DNA of 64,000 nt. Origin: Brevundimonas sp. M20 (GTDB lineage Bacteria > Pseudomonadota > Alphaproteobacteria > Caulobacterales > Caulobacteraceae). This document shows positions 31,916-41,634 of the stretch, piece by piece; position 1 is the stretch's first letter; every line of letters starts with the position of its first letter. Below the pieces are notes generated by a model. That model did not search any database. It worked only from the letters and a program-made list of their open reading frames with translations, and was not told where the DNA came from. Both the position numbers and the translations under genes were made by a program. The stretch covers positions 434,001 through 498,000 of the forward strand of contig NZ_CP041243.1 of NCBI RefSeq assembly GCF_006547065.1, written 5' to 3'.

Positions 31916-33799
31916 CTACTGGCAGGCCAGGCACTCGTCGTAGTCTGTGCGGGCCGCCGAGAAGAGGTCGGGCTGGTTCGGATCGACCTCGGCCTCGGCT
32001 TTGTCTTCCGAACCGGCGAAGGCGGCCCGCTGCACCGACTTGGAGCGCAGGTAGTAGAGCGACTTCACGCCGGTCTCCCACGCGCGCCAGTGCAGCATGT
32101 GCAGGTCCCACTTATCCACGTCGCCGGGGATGAACAGGTTGATCGACTGGGCCTGGCAGATTTCCGGGGCGCGGTCGGCGGACAGTTCGACGACCCAGCG
32201 CTGGTCCAGTTCGAAGGCGGTCTTGAAGATGCCCTTCTCGTCCTCGGTCAGCTGATCGAGGTGCTGGACCGAACCCTCGTGCTCGAGGATCGAGTTCCAC
32301 ACCGCCTCGGTGTCGAGGCCCTTCTCGGCCAGCAGCTTCTTCAGATAGGGGTTCTTCACCGCGAAGGAGCCTGACAGGGTCTTGTGGGTGTAGATGTTGG
32401 CCGGGATCGGCTCGATACCCGCCGAGGTGCCGCCGCAGATGATCGAGATCGAGGCGGTCGGGGCGATGGCCATCTTGTGGCTGAAGCGCTCCATCACGCC
32501 CATCTCGGCGGCGTCCTCGCACGGGCCCTTCTCCTCGGCCAGCAGACGGCTGGCCTTGTCGGCCTCGCGACGCAGATGCTTGAACAGGCGCATGTTCCAC
32601 GACTTGGCCATCGCGCTTTCGAAGGCCACGCCCTGCGATTGCAGGAAGGAATGGAAGCCCATCAGGCCCAGACCGACCGAACGTTCGCGCTTGGCCGAAT
32701 AGACGGCGGCGGCCATGGCGGGCGGGGCGCGGCGGATGAAGTCTTCCAGGACATTGTCGAGGAAGCGCATCACGTCCTCGATGAATTTCGGCTCCTCGCG
32801 CCATTCCAGGAAGGTCTCGGCGTTGACCGACGACAGGCAGCAGACCGCGGTGCGGTCGACGCCCAGGTGGTCGCGGCCGGTGTGCAGCATGATCTCGGCG
32901 CACAGGTTCGACTGCTTGACCTTCAGGCCCAGCGCCTTCTGGTGCGGCGCCAGCTGACGGTTCACCGTGTCGGAGAAGATCAGATAGGGCTCGCCGGTCT
33001 GCATGCGGATCTCGAGGATCTTCTGCCACAGGTTCCGGGCGTCCACGGTCTTCATGACCTCGCCGTTCTTGGGCGAGAGCAGATCGAAGGTCTTGCCGTC
33101 GCGCACCGCTTCCATGAAGGCGTCGGTGATCGAGATGCCGTGGTGCAGGTTCAGGGACTTGCGGTTGAAGTCGCCCGACGGTTTGCGGATTTCGAGGAAC
33201 TCCTCGATCTCCGGGTGGTGGATGTCCAGATAGACGGCGGCCGAGCCGCGACGCAGCGAACCCTGCGAGATCGCCAGCGTCAGCGAATCCATCACGCGGA
33301 TGAAGGGGATGATGCCCGAGGTCTGGCCCGCGCCCTTGACCTTCTCGCCGATGGAGCGGACGCCGCCCCAGTAGGTGCCGATGCCGCCGCCGTTCGAGGC
33401 CAGGGCGACGTTCTCGTTCCAAACGTTCTGGATGCCGTCCAGCGAGTCGCCGACCGCGTTCAGGAAGCAGGAGATCGGCAGGCCGCGATCCGCGCCGCCG
33501 TTCGACAGCACCGGGGTGGCCGGCATGAACCACAGCTTCGACATATAGTCGTAGATGCGCTGGGCGTGTTCCGCGTCGTCCGAGAAGGCGGTCGAGACGC
33601 GGGCGAACATGTCCTGGTAGCTCTCACCGGCCAGCAGGTAGCGGTCCTCGAGGGTCTTCTTGCCGAAGTCCGTGAGCAGATCATCCCGCGAACGGTCAAT
33701 CTGGATCGAGGGGACGAGCGACAGATGGGGGCGAGCCTCGCCCTCTGCGCCCGCAACCGTCTGGAATTCCACCGTCTTCAACGCTTCGCCGCCAGCCAT
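31916..33799 (-). CDS. nrdA: Class I ribonucleotide reductase alpha subunit, no ATP-cone
   Basis: 627 residues from ATG 33799. It reduces ribonucleoside diphosphates with the NrdB radical. Redox Cys111 is in GLPISCFLN; the radical site is NLCAEIMLHT; the partner Cys is in TAVCCLSSVN; the C-terminal shuttle pair is Cys623/Cys626 (ECLACQ). Catalytic sequence begins by residue about 30 (PSIQIDRSRDDLLTDFGKKT), so the N-terminal ATP-cone that gives dATP inhibition in E. coli NrdA is missing. The gene is 6.7 kb from nrdB and has NrdR-box-like palindromes upstream. Confidence 0.95.
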   Translation of the reverse strand: MAGGEALKTVEFQTVAGAEGEARPHLSLVPSIQIDRSRDDLLTDFGKKTLEDRYLLAGESYQDMFARVSTAFSDDAEHAQRIYDYMSKLWFMPATPVLSNGGADRGLPISCFLNAVGDSLDGIQNVWNENVALASNGGGIGTYWGGVRSIGEKVKGAGQTSGIIPFIRVMDSLTLAISQGSLRRGSAAVYLDIHHPEIEEFLEIRKPSGDFNRKSLNLHHGISITDAFMEAVRDGKTFDLLSPKNGEVMKTVDARNLWQKILEIRMQTGEPYLIFSDTVNRQLAPHQKALGLKVKQSNLCAEIMLHTGRDHLGVDRTAVCCLSSVNAETFLEWREEPKFIEDVMRFLDNVLEDFIRRAPPAMAAAVYSAKRERSVGLGLMGFHSFLQSQGVAFESAMAKSWNMRLFKHLRREADKASRLLAEEKGPCEDAAEMGVMERFSHKMAIAPTASISIICGGTSAGIEPIPANIYTHKTLSGSFAVKNPYLKKLLAEKGLDTEAVWNSILEHEGSVQHLDQLTEDEKGIFKTAFELDQRWVVELSADRAPEICQAQSINLFIPGDVDKWDLHMLHWRAWETGVKSLYYLRSKSVQRAAFAGSEDKAEAEVDPNQPDLFSAARTDYDECLACQ

Positions 33800-33849
33800 T
33801 TGATCGCCGCCCTGAACAAAAAATCTTCGAGGTATCCCCGCGCTCTCAA

Positions 33850-33897
33850 CCACAAGACCTAGTGGGTGAAGCGCGCCCCGAGCCAACATATGGGGCG
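33850..33897 (-). promoter_or_regulatory. Putative tandem NrdR boxes before nrdA
   Basis: CCACAAGACCTAGTGG (33850-33865) is a 16-base palindrome with six of eight pairs, close to the NrdR-box form. A weaker match centred on CATATG (33882-33897) lies 32 bases away centre to centre, the three-turn spacing expected for paired NrdR boxes. nrdR itself is not in the window. Confidence 0.6.
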
Positions 33898-34051
33898 CAG
33901 ATGGCTAACCAACCGTCAACGGGCTTGACGATCACTTTCTGGGCGAATCGCGTTCAAGACGGGGGATGAGCCTGTGGACAGGCCGTAACGCGGGCATGAC
34001 ACGGTTGCGCCTTATTTGATCACGAACGCGTGAGGGGAACGTCTCACAGAC

Positions 34052-34807
34052 GTGACCGTTAGCTTGGCCATGACCGGGGAACAGCAAGTCGTATTCTGGC
34101 GCCGCGCACTGCGCATCGCCCGAACCGAAATCGCCGCGCTGAGCGCGCTGCTGGTCATCGCCCTGGGGGTGATGGCCTTCGTGGAATTGGCTGACGACAT
34201 GACCGAGGCGGACGGCCAGATGTTCGACCTGCAGGTCCTGCACTGGCTGCAGCCCGTGGCCGGAGAGCCGCGCGGGCCGTGGTGGCTGCACGAGGCGGCG
34301 GCGGACCTGACATCGCTGGGCGGGATTTCGGTCCTGACCCTGTTCGCGGTGATCGCCTTCAGCTTCCTGCTGATCCAGAGGAAGCGTTTGTCCGCCCTGC
34401 TGTTGGTGGTCGGCCTGCTGGGCGGCGTCTGTCTGAGCGAAGGCCTGAAGGCCCTGTTCGAGCGCGAGCGTCCGCCGTTGGCCTATCAGGCGGTCGAGAC
34501 CCTGAACGCCAGCTTCCCCTCGGGCCACGCCCTGCTGTCGACGGTCTTCTATCTGACGGTGGGGGTCATGCTGACCCGCGCCTTCCCGCAAAAGCGGTTC
34601 AAGGCCTTCATTCTGGGGTGTGCGATCACCATTGCGATGCTGATCGGCCTGACCCGCGTCTATCTGGGCGCACACTGGGCCTCGGACGTCATCGCCGGCT
34701 GGTGCGCGGGCGCCGCCTGGGCCATGGCCCTGTGGCTGGTCGCCTACGCCGTCGAACGCCGCCAGAGCGCGGCGCACGCGCGGCTGCAGGACGAAGAGGC
34801 GGGGTAG
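34052..34807 (+). CDS. PAP2-family membrane phosphatase
   Basis: 251 residues with about six transmembrane segments. The three PAP2 signatures are present in order: KALFERERPP (KxxxxxxRP), FPSGHALL (PSGH) and TRVYLGAHWASDV (xRxxxxxHxxxD). Members dephosphorylate phosphatidic acid, undecaprenyl diphosphate or phosphatidylglycerophosphate at the periplasmic face. The start is uncertain: GTG 34052 has GAGGGG 14 bases upstream, ATG 34070 has no site. It is divergent from nrdA. Confidence 0.9.
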   Translation: MTVSLAMTGEQQVVFWRRALRIARTEIAALSALLVIALGVMAFVELADDMTEADGQMFDLQVLHWLQPVAGEPRGPWWLHEAAADLTSLGGISVLTLFAVIAFSFLLIQRKRLSALLLVVGLLGGVCLSEGLKALFERERPPLAYQAVETLNASFPSGHALLSTVFYLTVGVMLTRAFPQKRFKAFILGCAITIAMLIGLTRVYLGAHWASDVIAGWCAGAAWAMALWLVAYAVERRQSAAHARLQDEEAG

Positions 34808-34865
34808 AAATACTGGCTCGCCCAGAAGCTGTGTGCGAAGCTCCCCAAATACTCGGGGGAGTTAA

Positions 34866-36431
34866 ATGGCAAGAAGCTTCACAGCGGCATTGATGAGGGC
34901 AGGACGGGCCGCCGAACGGGCCCATCGGGCGAATGTCCGGGCCCATGCTGCACATGGCCGGGCGATGGAAAGGCAAGCGCGGGCCGACGCCAAGGAGGCT
35001 CGGAAAGCCTACCTTGAAGATCGAGCGTATGAGGCCGAAGACCTCAACGAGGATCTTGATGCGCTGAACGACGAGTTGAACGGGTTGCTCCGTGATGGCC
35101 TTCAAAGTTGTCCGGCCATCGATATTTCCCGTCTTAAGAGGACATTCCAGCTATCCGAGTTGCCGCCGGCGCTTAGAGCGCTGCAGAGGCCGGACCCTGA
35201 ACGCTTCACGCCCAAGGCGCTTACTTGGATCGACAAGCTGGTTCCGGGTGCAACGAAGCGGTTCGAGCTCGATGTAGCTAAGGGGCAGCGCCAGCTCGCA
35301 GTCGCCTTGGCCGAATACGAAAGCCTAGTTTCAAAGCGAAGCAACGCCGTCGAAGCGCTTCAGGCATCTGTGGAGCAGCACAATTCTGAGATCGACGCGT
35401 TTCAAGAGGGAGTCGATAGCGGGGATATCGACGCGATTACGGCTTACTTCGACCTCGTCCTTGCTAACTCAACCTATCCAGACTCTTTCCCCGTGTCTCA
35501 CCGGGTCGGGTACATTCCAGAATCCAAGCAACTGATTGTGGACTTCCAGCTGCCGACGATGCTGGAGGCTATCCCCTCCGTTGAGCGCTACACCTTCGTC
35601 CGATCAACGGACCAAATCCGGGAGAAGGCAAGGAGCGAGCGTTCAAGGAAAGAGCAATACCTCACAGTCATTTCCCAGATCGCGCTGAGGACCGTTCACG
35701 AAGTGCTAGTCGCTTTGGAACCGTCTCCTTTGGACATCGTGGCATTCAATGGGTTTGTGGTCGCTATCGATCCCGCCACGGGCCGGGAAGTCCGTCCCTA
35801 TGTTATTTCTCTGCGAACAACTCGCGAGGCTTTCACGGGGGTTGAGTTGCGCGCGGTTGATCCGGTGGCGTGTTTGAAAAGGCTGAACGCGACCGTGTCA
35901 CGCAGTCCCGCGGAGCTTCTCGCGATTAAGCCTGTTGTGGATATCAACATGGCCGATCCTCGGTTTGTTGAAGAGCAAGATGTGCTGTCCGCATTGGATA
36001 CCCGCCCGAACTTGATGGAGCTAACGCCGGGCGAGTTTGAATCCCTGATCACGAATCTCTTTCAGAGTATGGGTTTGGAAACAAAGCTGACCCAAGCGTC
36101 GCGAGACGGCGGTGTTGATTGCGTGGCCTTTGATCCTCGCCCCGTACTTGGCGGTAAGGTCGTTGTGCAGGCCAAACGTTACAAGAACACGGTTGGTGTC
36201 AGCGCGGTCAGAGACCTTTTCGGAACAATGCACAATGAGGGCGCCTCGAAGGGGATTCTCGTCACCACAAGCGGTTACGGTAAGGCAGCTTTCACCTTTG
36301 CGGATGGAAAGCCGATCGAACTCCTGTCGGGAAGCAACCTGCTCTATCTCCTAAAGGAGCACGCAGGTGTTGATGCCAAGATCGAGGCGCCCGCTGATTG
36401 GAAGGACCCGGTCGTGGACGTGTCGTCTTAG
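34866..36431 (+). CDS. Mrr-type restriction endonuclease domain protein
   Basis: 521 residues, ATG 34866 after CGGGGGAG. The N-terminus (1-75) is a highly charged helix/coiled coil, the middle (about 80-370) is unrecognised, and the C-terminus is an Mrr-cat nuclease: LTPGEFESLITNLFQSMG, then SRDGGVDCVAFDP and VVVQAKRYK (PD-(D/E)xK core Asp, Gln-x-Lys) and GILVTTSGYGKAA. Mrr-like nucleases cut modified or foreign DNA. Codon use is visibly less GC-rich than its neighbours (hand-counted 60-base lines at 52-63%, against 72% in a bkd line), suggesting transfer. No methylase is adjacent. Its stop overlaps the convergent gene by four bases. Confidence 0.85.
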   Translation: MARSFTAALMRAGRAAERAHRANVRAHAAHGRAMERQARADAKEARKAYLEDRAYEAEDLNEDLDALNDELNGLLRDGLQSCPAIDISRLKRTFQLSELPPALRALQRPDPERFTPKALTWIDKLVPGATKRFELDVAKGQRQLAVALAEYESLVSKRSNAVEALQASVEQHNSEIDAFQEGVDSGDIDAITAYFDLVLANSTYPDSFPVSHRVGYIPESKQLIVDFQLPTMLEAIPSVERYTFVRSTDQIREKARSERSRKEQYLTVISQIALRTVHEVLVALEPSPLDIVAFNGFVVAIDPATGREVRPYVISLRTTREAFTGVELRAVDPVACLKRLNATVSRSPAELLAIKPVVDINMADPRFVEEQDVLSALDTRPNLMELTPGEFESLITNLFQSMGLETKLTQASRDGGVDCVAFDPRPVLGGKVVVQAKRYKNTVGVSAVRDLFGTMHNEGASKGILVTTSGYGKAAFTFADGKPIELLSGSNLLYLLKEHAGVDAKIEAPADWKDPVVDVSS

Positions 36432-37189
36432 ACTTCGAACACCCTATACGGCTGGTCGCCCAAGGTCCGCAGCACGGGCAGGGCCACGTTGTAGACCGGC
36501 ACGCCCTTGTTCGTCCGGCCTTCGGGGGCCCCGCGGTGGGCGTGACCGTGTACGACCAGGCTGACGTTGTCATAGCGGTCGATGGTCTCGCCGAGGCGCG
36601 ATGAGCCGAGGAAGGCGTGGATCTCCGGCGGCTCGCCCACCACGGTGTCGACCACCGGCGAGTAGTGCAGCAGCACGACCGACCGCTCGGTCCGCAGCAT
36701 GCGGATGGAGTTCTCAATCTGGTTGGCGTCCTCGACCGCCTCCTGCACGAAGGTCTTGATGGTCGCTTCGCCGAACGAACTGAGCATGTAGCGGCCGAAG
36801 CCGCCGACGAAGCCCTTGCCGCCCGCGAAGCCGACGCCATCGATCTCGTAGGCTTGCCCGGTCAGCATCTGGACGCCTGCATCGCACAGCATCTTCGTCA
36901 CGTGCTCGGGCTGGCCGCACTCATGCTCGTGATTACCCAGCACCCCGACCATGGGGATCTTGCAGGATCGGAGGTCCTCCAGAAGAATCTCGACCTCGCG
37001 CGTCTTGCCGAAATTCACGAGGTCGCCGCACAGGCACAGGACGTCCGCGTCGTCGCTGACCCGTTCGAACAGTTCGCGGTACGGCCGGTCGTGGTTTTCG
37101 CCGACGTGCAGATCGCCGACGGCGGCCACGCGCAGTTTCTTCTTCGGACCGGCGTCGAGGCCGGGCTGCGGGGTTTGCGGGTCGTTCAT
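36428..37189 (-). CDS. Metallophosphoesterase
   Basis: 253 residues with all calcineurin-like motifs: VAAVGDLHVG (GDxH), CLCGDLVNFG (GDxx), GVLGNHEHE (GNHE), VVLLHYSP and VVHGHAHRG (GHxH). These bind two metal ions and hydrolyse a phosphomono- or diester. The substrate is not evident. It follows the nucleotidyltransferase by 57 bases on the same strand, so the two may add and remove a nucleotide from a common target. Confidence 0.88.
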   Translation of the reverse strand: MNDPQTPQPGLDAGPKKKLRVAAVGDLHVGENHDRPYRELFERVSDDADVLCLCGDLVNFGKTREVEILLEDLRSCKIPMVGVLGNHEHECGQPEHVTKMLCDAGVQMLTGQAYEIDGVGFAGGKGFVGGFGRYMLSSFGEATIKTFVQEAVEDANQIENSIRMLRTERSVVLLHYSPVVDTVVGEPPEIHAFLGSSRLGETIDRYDNVSLVVHGHAHRGAPEGRTNKGVPVYNVALPVLRTLGDQPYRVFEV

Positions 37190-37246
37190 GCCACGCCCCC
37201 GCGCTCAAGCAGCGAGCGACCGCGTCGCGAGCGATAGCGCCCTTCT

Positions 37247-38026
37247 TCAATGTATGGGGTCATGACGCTCCTCCAGCCCCTTGCCCACCACGTCGCCGAA
37301 GCCCCATTCGCTGATGTCGGCGATATAGTCACGGGGGCTGAACAGGCGGCCGCGGCAGACCTTGACGCGCGGGGCGGGCAGATCGACCTGGGCGCGCAGG
37401 CGCTCGTTCAGCTCGACGATCAGCCAGCCGGGCACCCGGTCCCGCTCCGTGGGGTAGGCGAAGCGGAAGTTCAGCAGATGGGCGAACAGGACTTCCCAAT
37501 AGAGGTCCATCTGGTCGAGCAGGCCCTTCCAGTTGATGGCGTCCGACTGCTTGAGAATGACGTGGTTCACATCCGCGCCGTCATAGCGGTAGCGGTCCTG
37601 GATGAAGACCTTGGACAGGATCAGGGCGGTCGGCGGGGTGATGCCGACTTCGTGGCCATAGACCTGGATCGTGTCGCCGCCGAACCAGCTGTCGTTCACG
37701 GCGATGGTGCCGTTCGACATGGCGAAGATCACGTCGAAGAAATGCTTCTCGTCCTTCCAGACCTTGGCGATCCAGCGTTCGTCCTCGACGTCGGTGCGGT
37801 AACCGCGCGCCTGGAAGAAGGAGAGAATGCGGGGGTAGTCGCCGGGCTTGCAGAAGACGTCCAGATCCTTGGTCGGACGACTGATGCCCGTATAGGCGGT
37901 CACGGCGTAGGTGCCCGACAGCAGGAAGGGAATGCCGCTTTCCTTCAGCAGCCGCAGGGATTCCTCATAGAAGGCGAGGGCGTCCTCCGGCGGATGGAAG
38001 CTCGGTGCGGCGATCAGGTCTGACAT
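37247..38026 (-). CDS. Nucleotidyltransferase-fold protein
   Basis: 259 residues from ATG 38026 with GGAGGA five bases upstream. The fold signature is GIPFLLSGTYAVTAYTGI then SRPTKDLDVFC (the Asp pair that holds metal) and HFFDVIFAM (third acidic residue). It resembles nucleotidyltransferase proteins of the MNT/AbiEii-like superfamily that transfer NMP to a protein, RNA or small molecule. No HEPN partner is seen; the neighbour is a metallophosphoesterase. The target is unknown. Confidence 0.75.
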   Translation of the reverse strand: MSDLIAAPSFHPPEDALAFYEESLRLLKESGIPFLLSGTYAVTAYTGISRPTKDLDVFCKPGDYPRILSFFQARGYRTDVEDERWIAKVWKDEKHFFDVIFAMSNGTIAVNDSWFGGDTIQVYGHEVGITPPTALILSKVFIQDRYRYDGADVNHVILKQSDAINWKGLLDQMDLYWEVLFAHLLNFRFAYPTERDRVPGWLIVELNERLRAQVDLPAPRVKVCRGRLFSPRDYIADISEWGFGDVVGKGLEERHDPIH

Positions 38027-38187
38027 GGCGTTCCTCCGCGGCGCGGCAGGAAGGCGGCGCGGGTCAAAAAACGGTCGTCCCTCACTCACGGTTCCGTACA
38101 GGAGCCGACACCCGCGTTAGGTGAAATTCCTCATTCGACCTCAAGCAAGTTTGTTTACGGATCGAACCGTAACGGTAGTGCGACGGG

Positions 38188-40356
38188 ATGGAGACGGGAG
38201 GCCTCCAGTTGCAGGGACGTTGGCGTCTGTTCAGGCATGAAGCGGGTCGGGTCGCCGGTCCGGCGCCCTGGGCCTATGTCCTGCTCTTCGCCGCCTCCCA
38301 GACCATCGGCCACTGGAGCACCGCCAATTTCGGCGCGGTCACGGTCTGGCTCTCGAACGGCATCATGGTGGCGGCCCTGCTGCAACTGCACCGCCGTCCG
38401 GCGATGCTGGTGATCACCGCCTGTTTCGCCATCAACCTGTTCTCCAATGTCCTGCGGGGCGACCCGGGCGTGCTGCTGTGGGTCAATGCGCTGATGAACA
38501 TGGCGCTGGCCTGGCTGGTGGCCATCCAGACCCGCCGGTTCTGCGGAGCCGCGCTGGACATGCGCCGTCCGCGCCGCCTGATGCGCTTCGCCCTTATCGC
38601 CGTTGTCTCGGTCGCCGTCGTCGCCGCGGCGGGAGTCACCGTGCTGTGGGGGATGCGTCATCCGCCGCTGTCGCTGCTGTTCTTCACCTTCCGGTCGCTG
38701 GCCGGCGTCGAGCTGATGGGCCTGTTGCTGGTCACGCCGGTGCTGCTGCTTTTCGCCCGGGCGCACCGGTTCAGGGCCGTCGCCCCTCCCTCGCGGTTCG
38801 AAGCCGTCGCCCTGATGGGCGGGATGATGGTGGTGACCTTCGCCGTCTTCCTTCAGGACCAGGCGCCGCTGCAGTTCCTGACCTTCCTGCCGATGCTGGC
38901 GATCACCCTGCGCCTGTCGCCGACCCTGGCCGGGAGCGCCCTGCTGATCCAGGCCGCGATCAGCGGCGTGGCGACCCTGACCGGGAACGGGCCCGTCAGT
39001 CTTTATCAGCCCGTGCCGGTCGAGGGCCTTGAGGCTGTTCCGACCATCGTGCGGCAATTGGGCATCTACCACGTCTATATGCTGGCGATGGTCGCGACCG
39101 TTCTGCCGCTGTCGACGGTGATGAGCGAGCGGCGTCGGCTGGAAGCGCGGCTGCGCGCCCGCACCCTGGCCGCGCAGGAGGCCCGCCGCCGGGCCGAGGA
39201 CGCCTCGGCCGCCCGCTCGCGCTTCCTGGCGGTGATGAGCCACGAGATGCGCACGCCGCTGAACGGGGTCGCCGGTTTCGCCGACCTGCTGTCCACCCGC
39301 GCCGACCTGCATCCCGATGCGCGGGGGCAGGTGGATCAGATCCGCGAGGCCGGGGCCGGCCTGCTGATGCTGGTCGAGGACATTCTGGACTTTGCCCATG
39401 GCGACGACGCCCTGTCGCCCGAGGCGCTTGATCTGGCCGCCGTGGCGCGGGAGGCGACGACCCCCAGCCGCGCCGCCGCCGATGCGCGGGGCCTGTCGCT
39501 GACGGTGGAGGACCACCTGCCGCCGGGCGCCCGCTTCGCCTGTGACCGCCGCGTCTTGCGCCAGACCCTGCATCCCCTGATCGCCAATGCGGTGAAATTC
39601 ACCGAGACGGGCGACGTGACCGTGCGGCTGGATCATCATTCCGGCGGCGTGGTCATCCGCGTCACCGACACCGGCATCGGCATTCCCGACGCCGCCATGC
39701 CCGCCCTGTTCGAGGCGTTCGAACAGGTCGACGCCACCATCGGACGCCGTCACTCCGGCACGGGTCTGGGACTGGCGCTGGTGGCCCGCCATGTCGCCCG
39801 TATGGGCGGCCGGATCGAGGTCGAGAGCGAAGTGGGCGCCGGCTCGACCTTCATCCTGCATCTGCCGCTGGCGCGTCTGGAGGATGCCGCGCCGGCCGCT
39901 GTCGTGGACTTCCCCGAGCCCGTCCCGGCCGCGGCCGATGCGCCGGGGGATGAGCGCGCGCCCCGCATTCTGGTCGTGGACGATCATCCGGTGAACCGCG
40001 AGGTCGCCCGCATCATGCTGCAGGCCTGTGGCTGCGAGGTCGTGGAAGCCTGCGACGGCGTCGAGGCGGTCGAGGCCGTCCAGGCGAACATCTTCGATCT
40101 GGTGCTCATGGATGTGCGGATGCCGCGCATGGACGGGCTGGAGGCCACGCGTCGTATCCGGACCCTGCCGCAGGGCTGCGGACTGGCCGTCGTCGCCATG
40201 ACCGCGGACGCCATGCCCGAGGATGTGGTCCGCTGTCTCGCCTCGGGCATGAACGCCCACATGGCCAAGCCGGTCAGTCAGGCGGGCCTGTTCGACGCCG
40301 TCAGTCGCGCCCTGTCCGGCGACCTGCCGGAAGCCCGGGTCGGCCGCGCGGCCTGA
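38188..40356 (+). CDS. MASE1 hybrid sensor histidine kinase
   Basis: 722 residues. Residues about 25-320 are a MASE1-like integral-membrane sensor with about eight hydrophobic segments. Then a short coiled coil ([13 protein letters not shown]), HisKA with His352 ([12 protein letters not shown]), a HATPase with N/G boxes ([33 protein letters not shown]) and a receiver with Asp642 ([13 protein letters not shown]). Receiver-bearing kinases usually pass phosphate to an Hpt protein, and none is adjacent. The signal is unknown. It lies directly upstream of nrdB, but 212 bases and putative NrdR boxes separate them. Confidence 0.93.
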   Translation: METGGLQLQGRWRLFRHEAGRVAGPAPWAYVLLFAASQTIGHWSTANFGAVTVWLSNGIMVAALLQLHRRPAMLVITACFAINLFSNVLRGDPGVLLWVNALMNMALAWLVAIQTRRFCGAALDMRRPRRLMRFALIAVVSVAVVAAAGVTVLWGMRHPPLSLLFFTFRSLAGVELMGLLLVTPVLLLFARAHRFRAVAPPSRFEAVALMGGMMVVTFAVFLQDQAPLQFLTFLPMLAITLRLSPTLAGSALLIQAAISGVATLTGNGPVSLYQPVPVEGLEAVPTIVRQLGIYHVYMLAMVATVLPLSTVMSERRRLEARLRARTLAAQEARRRAEDASAARSRFLAVMSHEMRTPLNGVAGFADLLSTRADLHPDARGQVDQIREAGAGLLMLVEDILDFAHGDDALSPEALDLAAVAREATTPSRAAADARGLSLTVEDHLPPGARFACDRRVLRQTLHPLIANAVKFTETGDVTVRLDHHSGGVVIRVTDTGIGIPDAAMPALFEAFEQVDATIGRRHSGTGLGLALVARHVARMGGRIEVESEVGAGSTFILHLPLARLEDAAPAAVVDFPEPVPAAADAPGDERAPRILVVDDHPVNREVARIMLQACGCEVVEACDGVEAVEAVQANIFDLVLMDVRMPRMDGLEATRRIRTLPQGCGLAVVAMTADAMPEDVVRCLASGMNAHMAKPVSQAGLFDAVSRALSGDLPEARVGRAA

Positions 40357-40445
40357 TCGAGCGCTCCATGCTCAAGTCCTTGGCGGGCCGGCGCAAGTCC
40401 GCCCCGAACCATCCCCCGCTTCGTCCCCAGACGCGTATGGTTAAG

Positions 40446-40491
40446 CTACTACATCTAGGGGTCCTGAAAAAAGTGATCGCTAAATAGCCGC
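40446..40491 (+). promoter_or_regulatory. Putative tandem NrdR boxes before nrdB
   Basis: CTACTACATCTAGGGG (40446-40461) matches the NrdR-box core ACTATATCTAG at 10 of 11 positions. A second AT-rich palindrome GCTAAATAGC (40479-40488) follows with centres about 30 bases apart. Similar paired palindromes precede nrdA. Confidence 0.55.
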
Positions 40492-40568
40492 ATTTCGGCT
40501 TGGCACCGGGGCCGCTCGCCCGCATGGTGAAAATCCATTTTCACGGATTCGCCGTCAGAGCTCCCACG

Positions 40569-41618
40569 ATGAACGCGCACGTCTCGCCCACAGGTCTGAT
40601 CACGCCCGGCCTGCTGACCCCGTCGGCCGCCTACAAGCCGTTCCGCTATCCGTGGGCGTTCGACATGTGGAAGAAGCAGCAGCAGGTCCACTGGATGCCC
40701 GAAGAGGTGCCGCTGGGCGAGGACGTCAAGGACTGGGCCGCCAATCTGGAGGACAGCGAGCGCAACCTGTTGACCCAGATCTTCCGCTTCTTCACCCAGG
40801 CGGACATCGAGGTCCAGGACAACTACATGGAACGCTACGGTCGGGTGTTCAAACCGACCGAGGTCAAGATGATGCTGGCGTCGTTCGCCAACATGGAGAC
40901 CATCCACATCGCGGCCTACGCCCTGCTGCTCGAGACCATCGGCATGCCCGAGGCCGAGTTCGGCGCCTTCATGGAATATGAGGCCCTGCGCGACAAGCAC
41001 GACTACATGGGCCAGTTCGGGGTGGATTCGGACGCCGACATCTGCCGGACGCTGGCCATGTTCGGCGGCTTCGCCGAGGGGCTTCAGCTGTTCGCCTCGT
41101 TCGCGATGCTGATGAACTTCCCGCGTCAGAACAAGATGAAGGGCATGGGCCAGATCGTGTCCTGGTCGGTGCGGGACGAGAGCCTGCATTGCGAGGGCAT
41201 CATCAAGCTGTACCACGCCTTCAACAAGGAGACCGGCGCGGTCACCAAGTCGGTCGCGGACGACATCGTCGAGTGCTGCCGCACCGTCGTGAACATGGAA
41301 GACAAGTTCATCGACCTGGCCTTCGAGATGGGGCCGGTGAAGGGCATGACGCCGGACGACATCAAGAAATACATCCGCTTCATCGCCGACTGGCGCCTGC
41401 GCCAGCTGCAGCTGCCGGAACTGTACGGCGGTTCGAACGAGAACCCGCTGCCGTGGCTGCAGTCCCTGCTGTCGGGCGTCGAGCACGCCAACTTCTTTGA
41501 AGCCCGCGCCACCGAATACTCCAAGGCCGCGACCAAGGGTTCGTGGCACGGCGCCGACGGCGTCTGGGGCTCGTTCGACGCCCTGATGAAGAAGCGCACG
41601 GAAGACGCGGGGGCCTGA
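40569..41618 (+). CDS. nrdB: Class I ribonucleotide reductase beta subunit
   Basis: 349 residues from ATG 40569; in-frame ATGs at 40500 and 40524 are possible but lie closer to the putative NrdR boxes. Di-metal ligands are visible in EVQDNYMERY, ANMETIHIAAY (Glu and His, with the following Tyr in the place of the E. coli radical Tyr122), GMPEAEFGAFMEYE and DESLHCEGI. It generates the radical for NrdA. It carries no ATP-cone, so neither subunit has the usual overall-activity switch. A hairpin spans its stop codon. Confidence 0.95.
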   Translation: MNAHVSPTGLITPGLLTPSAAYKPFRYPWAFDMWKKQQQVHWMPEEVPLGEDVKDWAANLEDSERNLLTQIFRFFTQADIEVQDNYMERYGRVFKPTEVKMMLASFANMETIHIAAYALLLETIGMPEAEFGAFMEYEALRDKHDYMGQFGVDSDADICRTLAMFGGFAEGLQLFASFAMLMNFPRQNKMKGMGQIVSWSVRDESLHCEGIIKLYHAFNKETGAVTKSVADDIVECCRTVVNMEDKFIDLAFEMGPVKGMTPDDIKKYIRFIADWRLRQLQLPELYGGSNENPLPWLQSLLSGVEHANFFEARATEYSKAATKGSWHGADGVWGSFDALMKKRTEDAGA

Positions 41619-41626
41619 GCCCCCGC
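41607..41626 (+). terminator. Hairpin spanning the nrdB stop codon
   Basis: GCGGGGGC (41607-41614), loop CTGA containing the TGA stop, GCCCCCGC (41619-41626). The stem is perfect, but there is no T-run, so it may terminate weakly or stabilise the 3' end. Confidence 0.55.
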
Positions 41627-41634
41627 CTACTGAC

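Noticed and set aside
36400..36435. Truncation of the Mrr-type gene at its 3' end
   Set aside because: The nuclease core is complete before the stop; the four-base convergent overlap is not evidence of damage.
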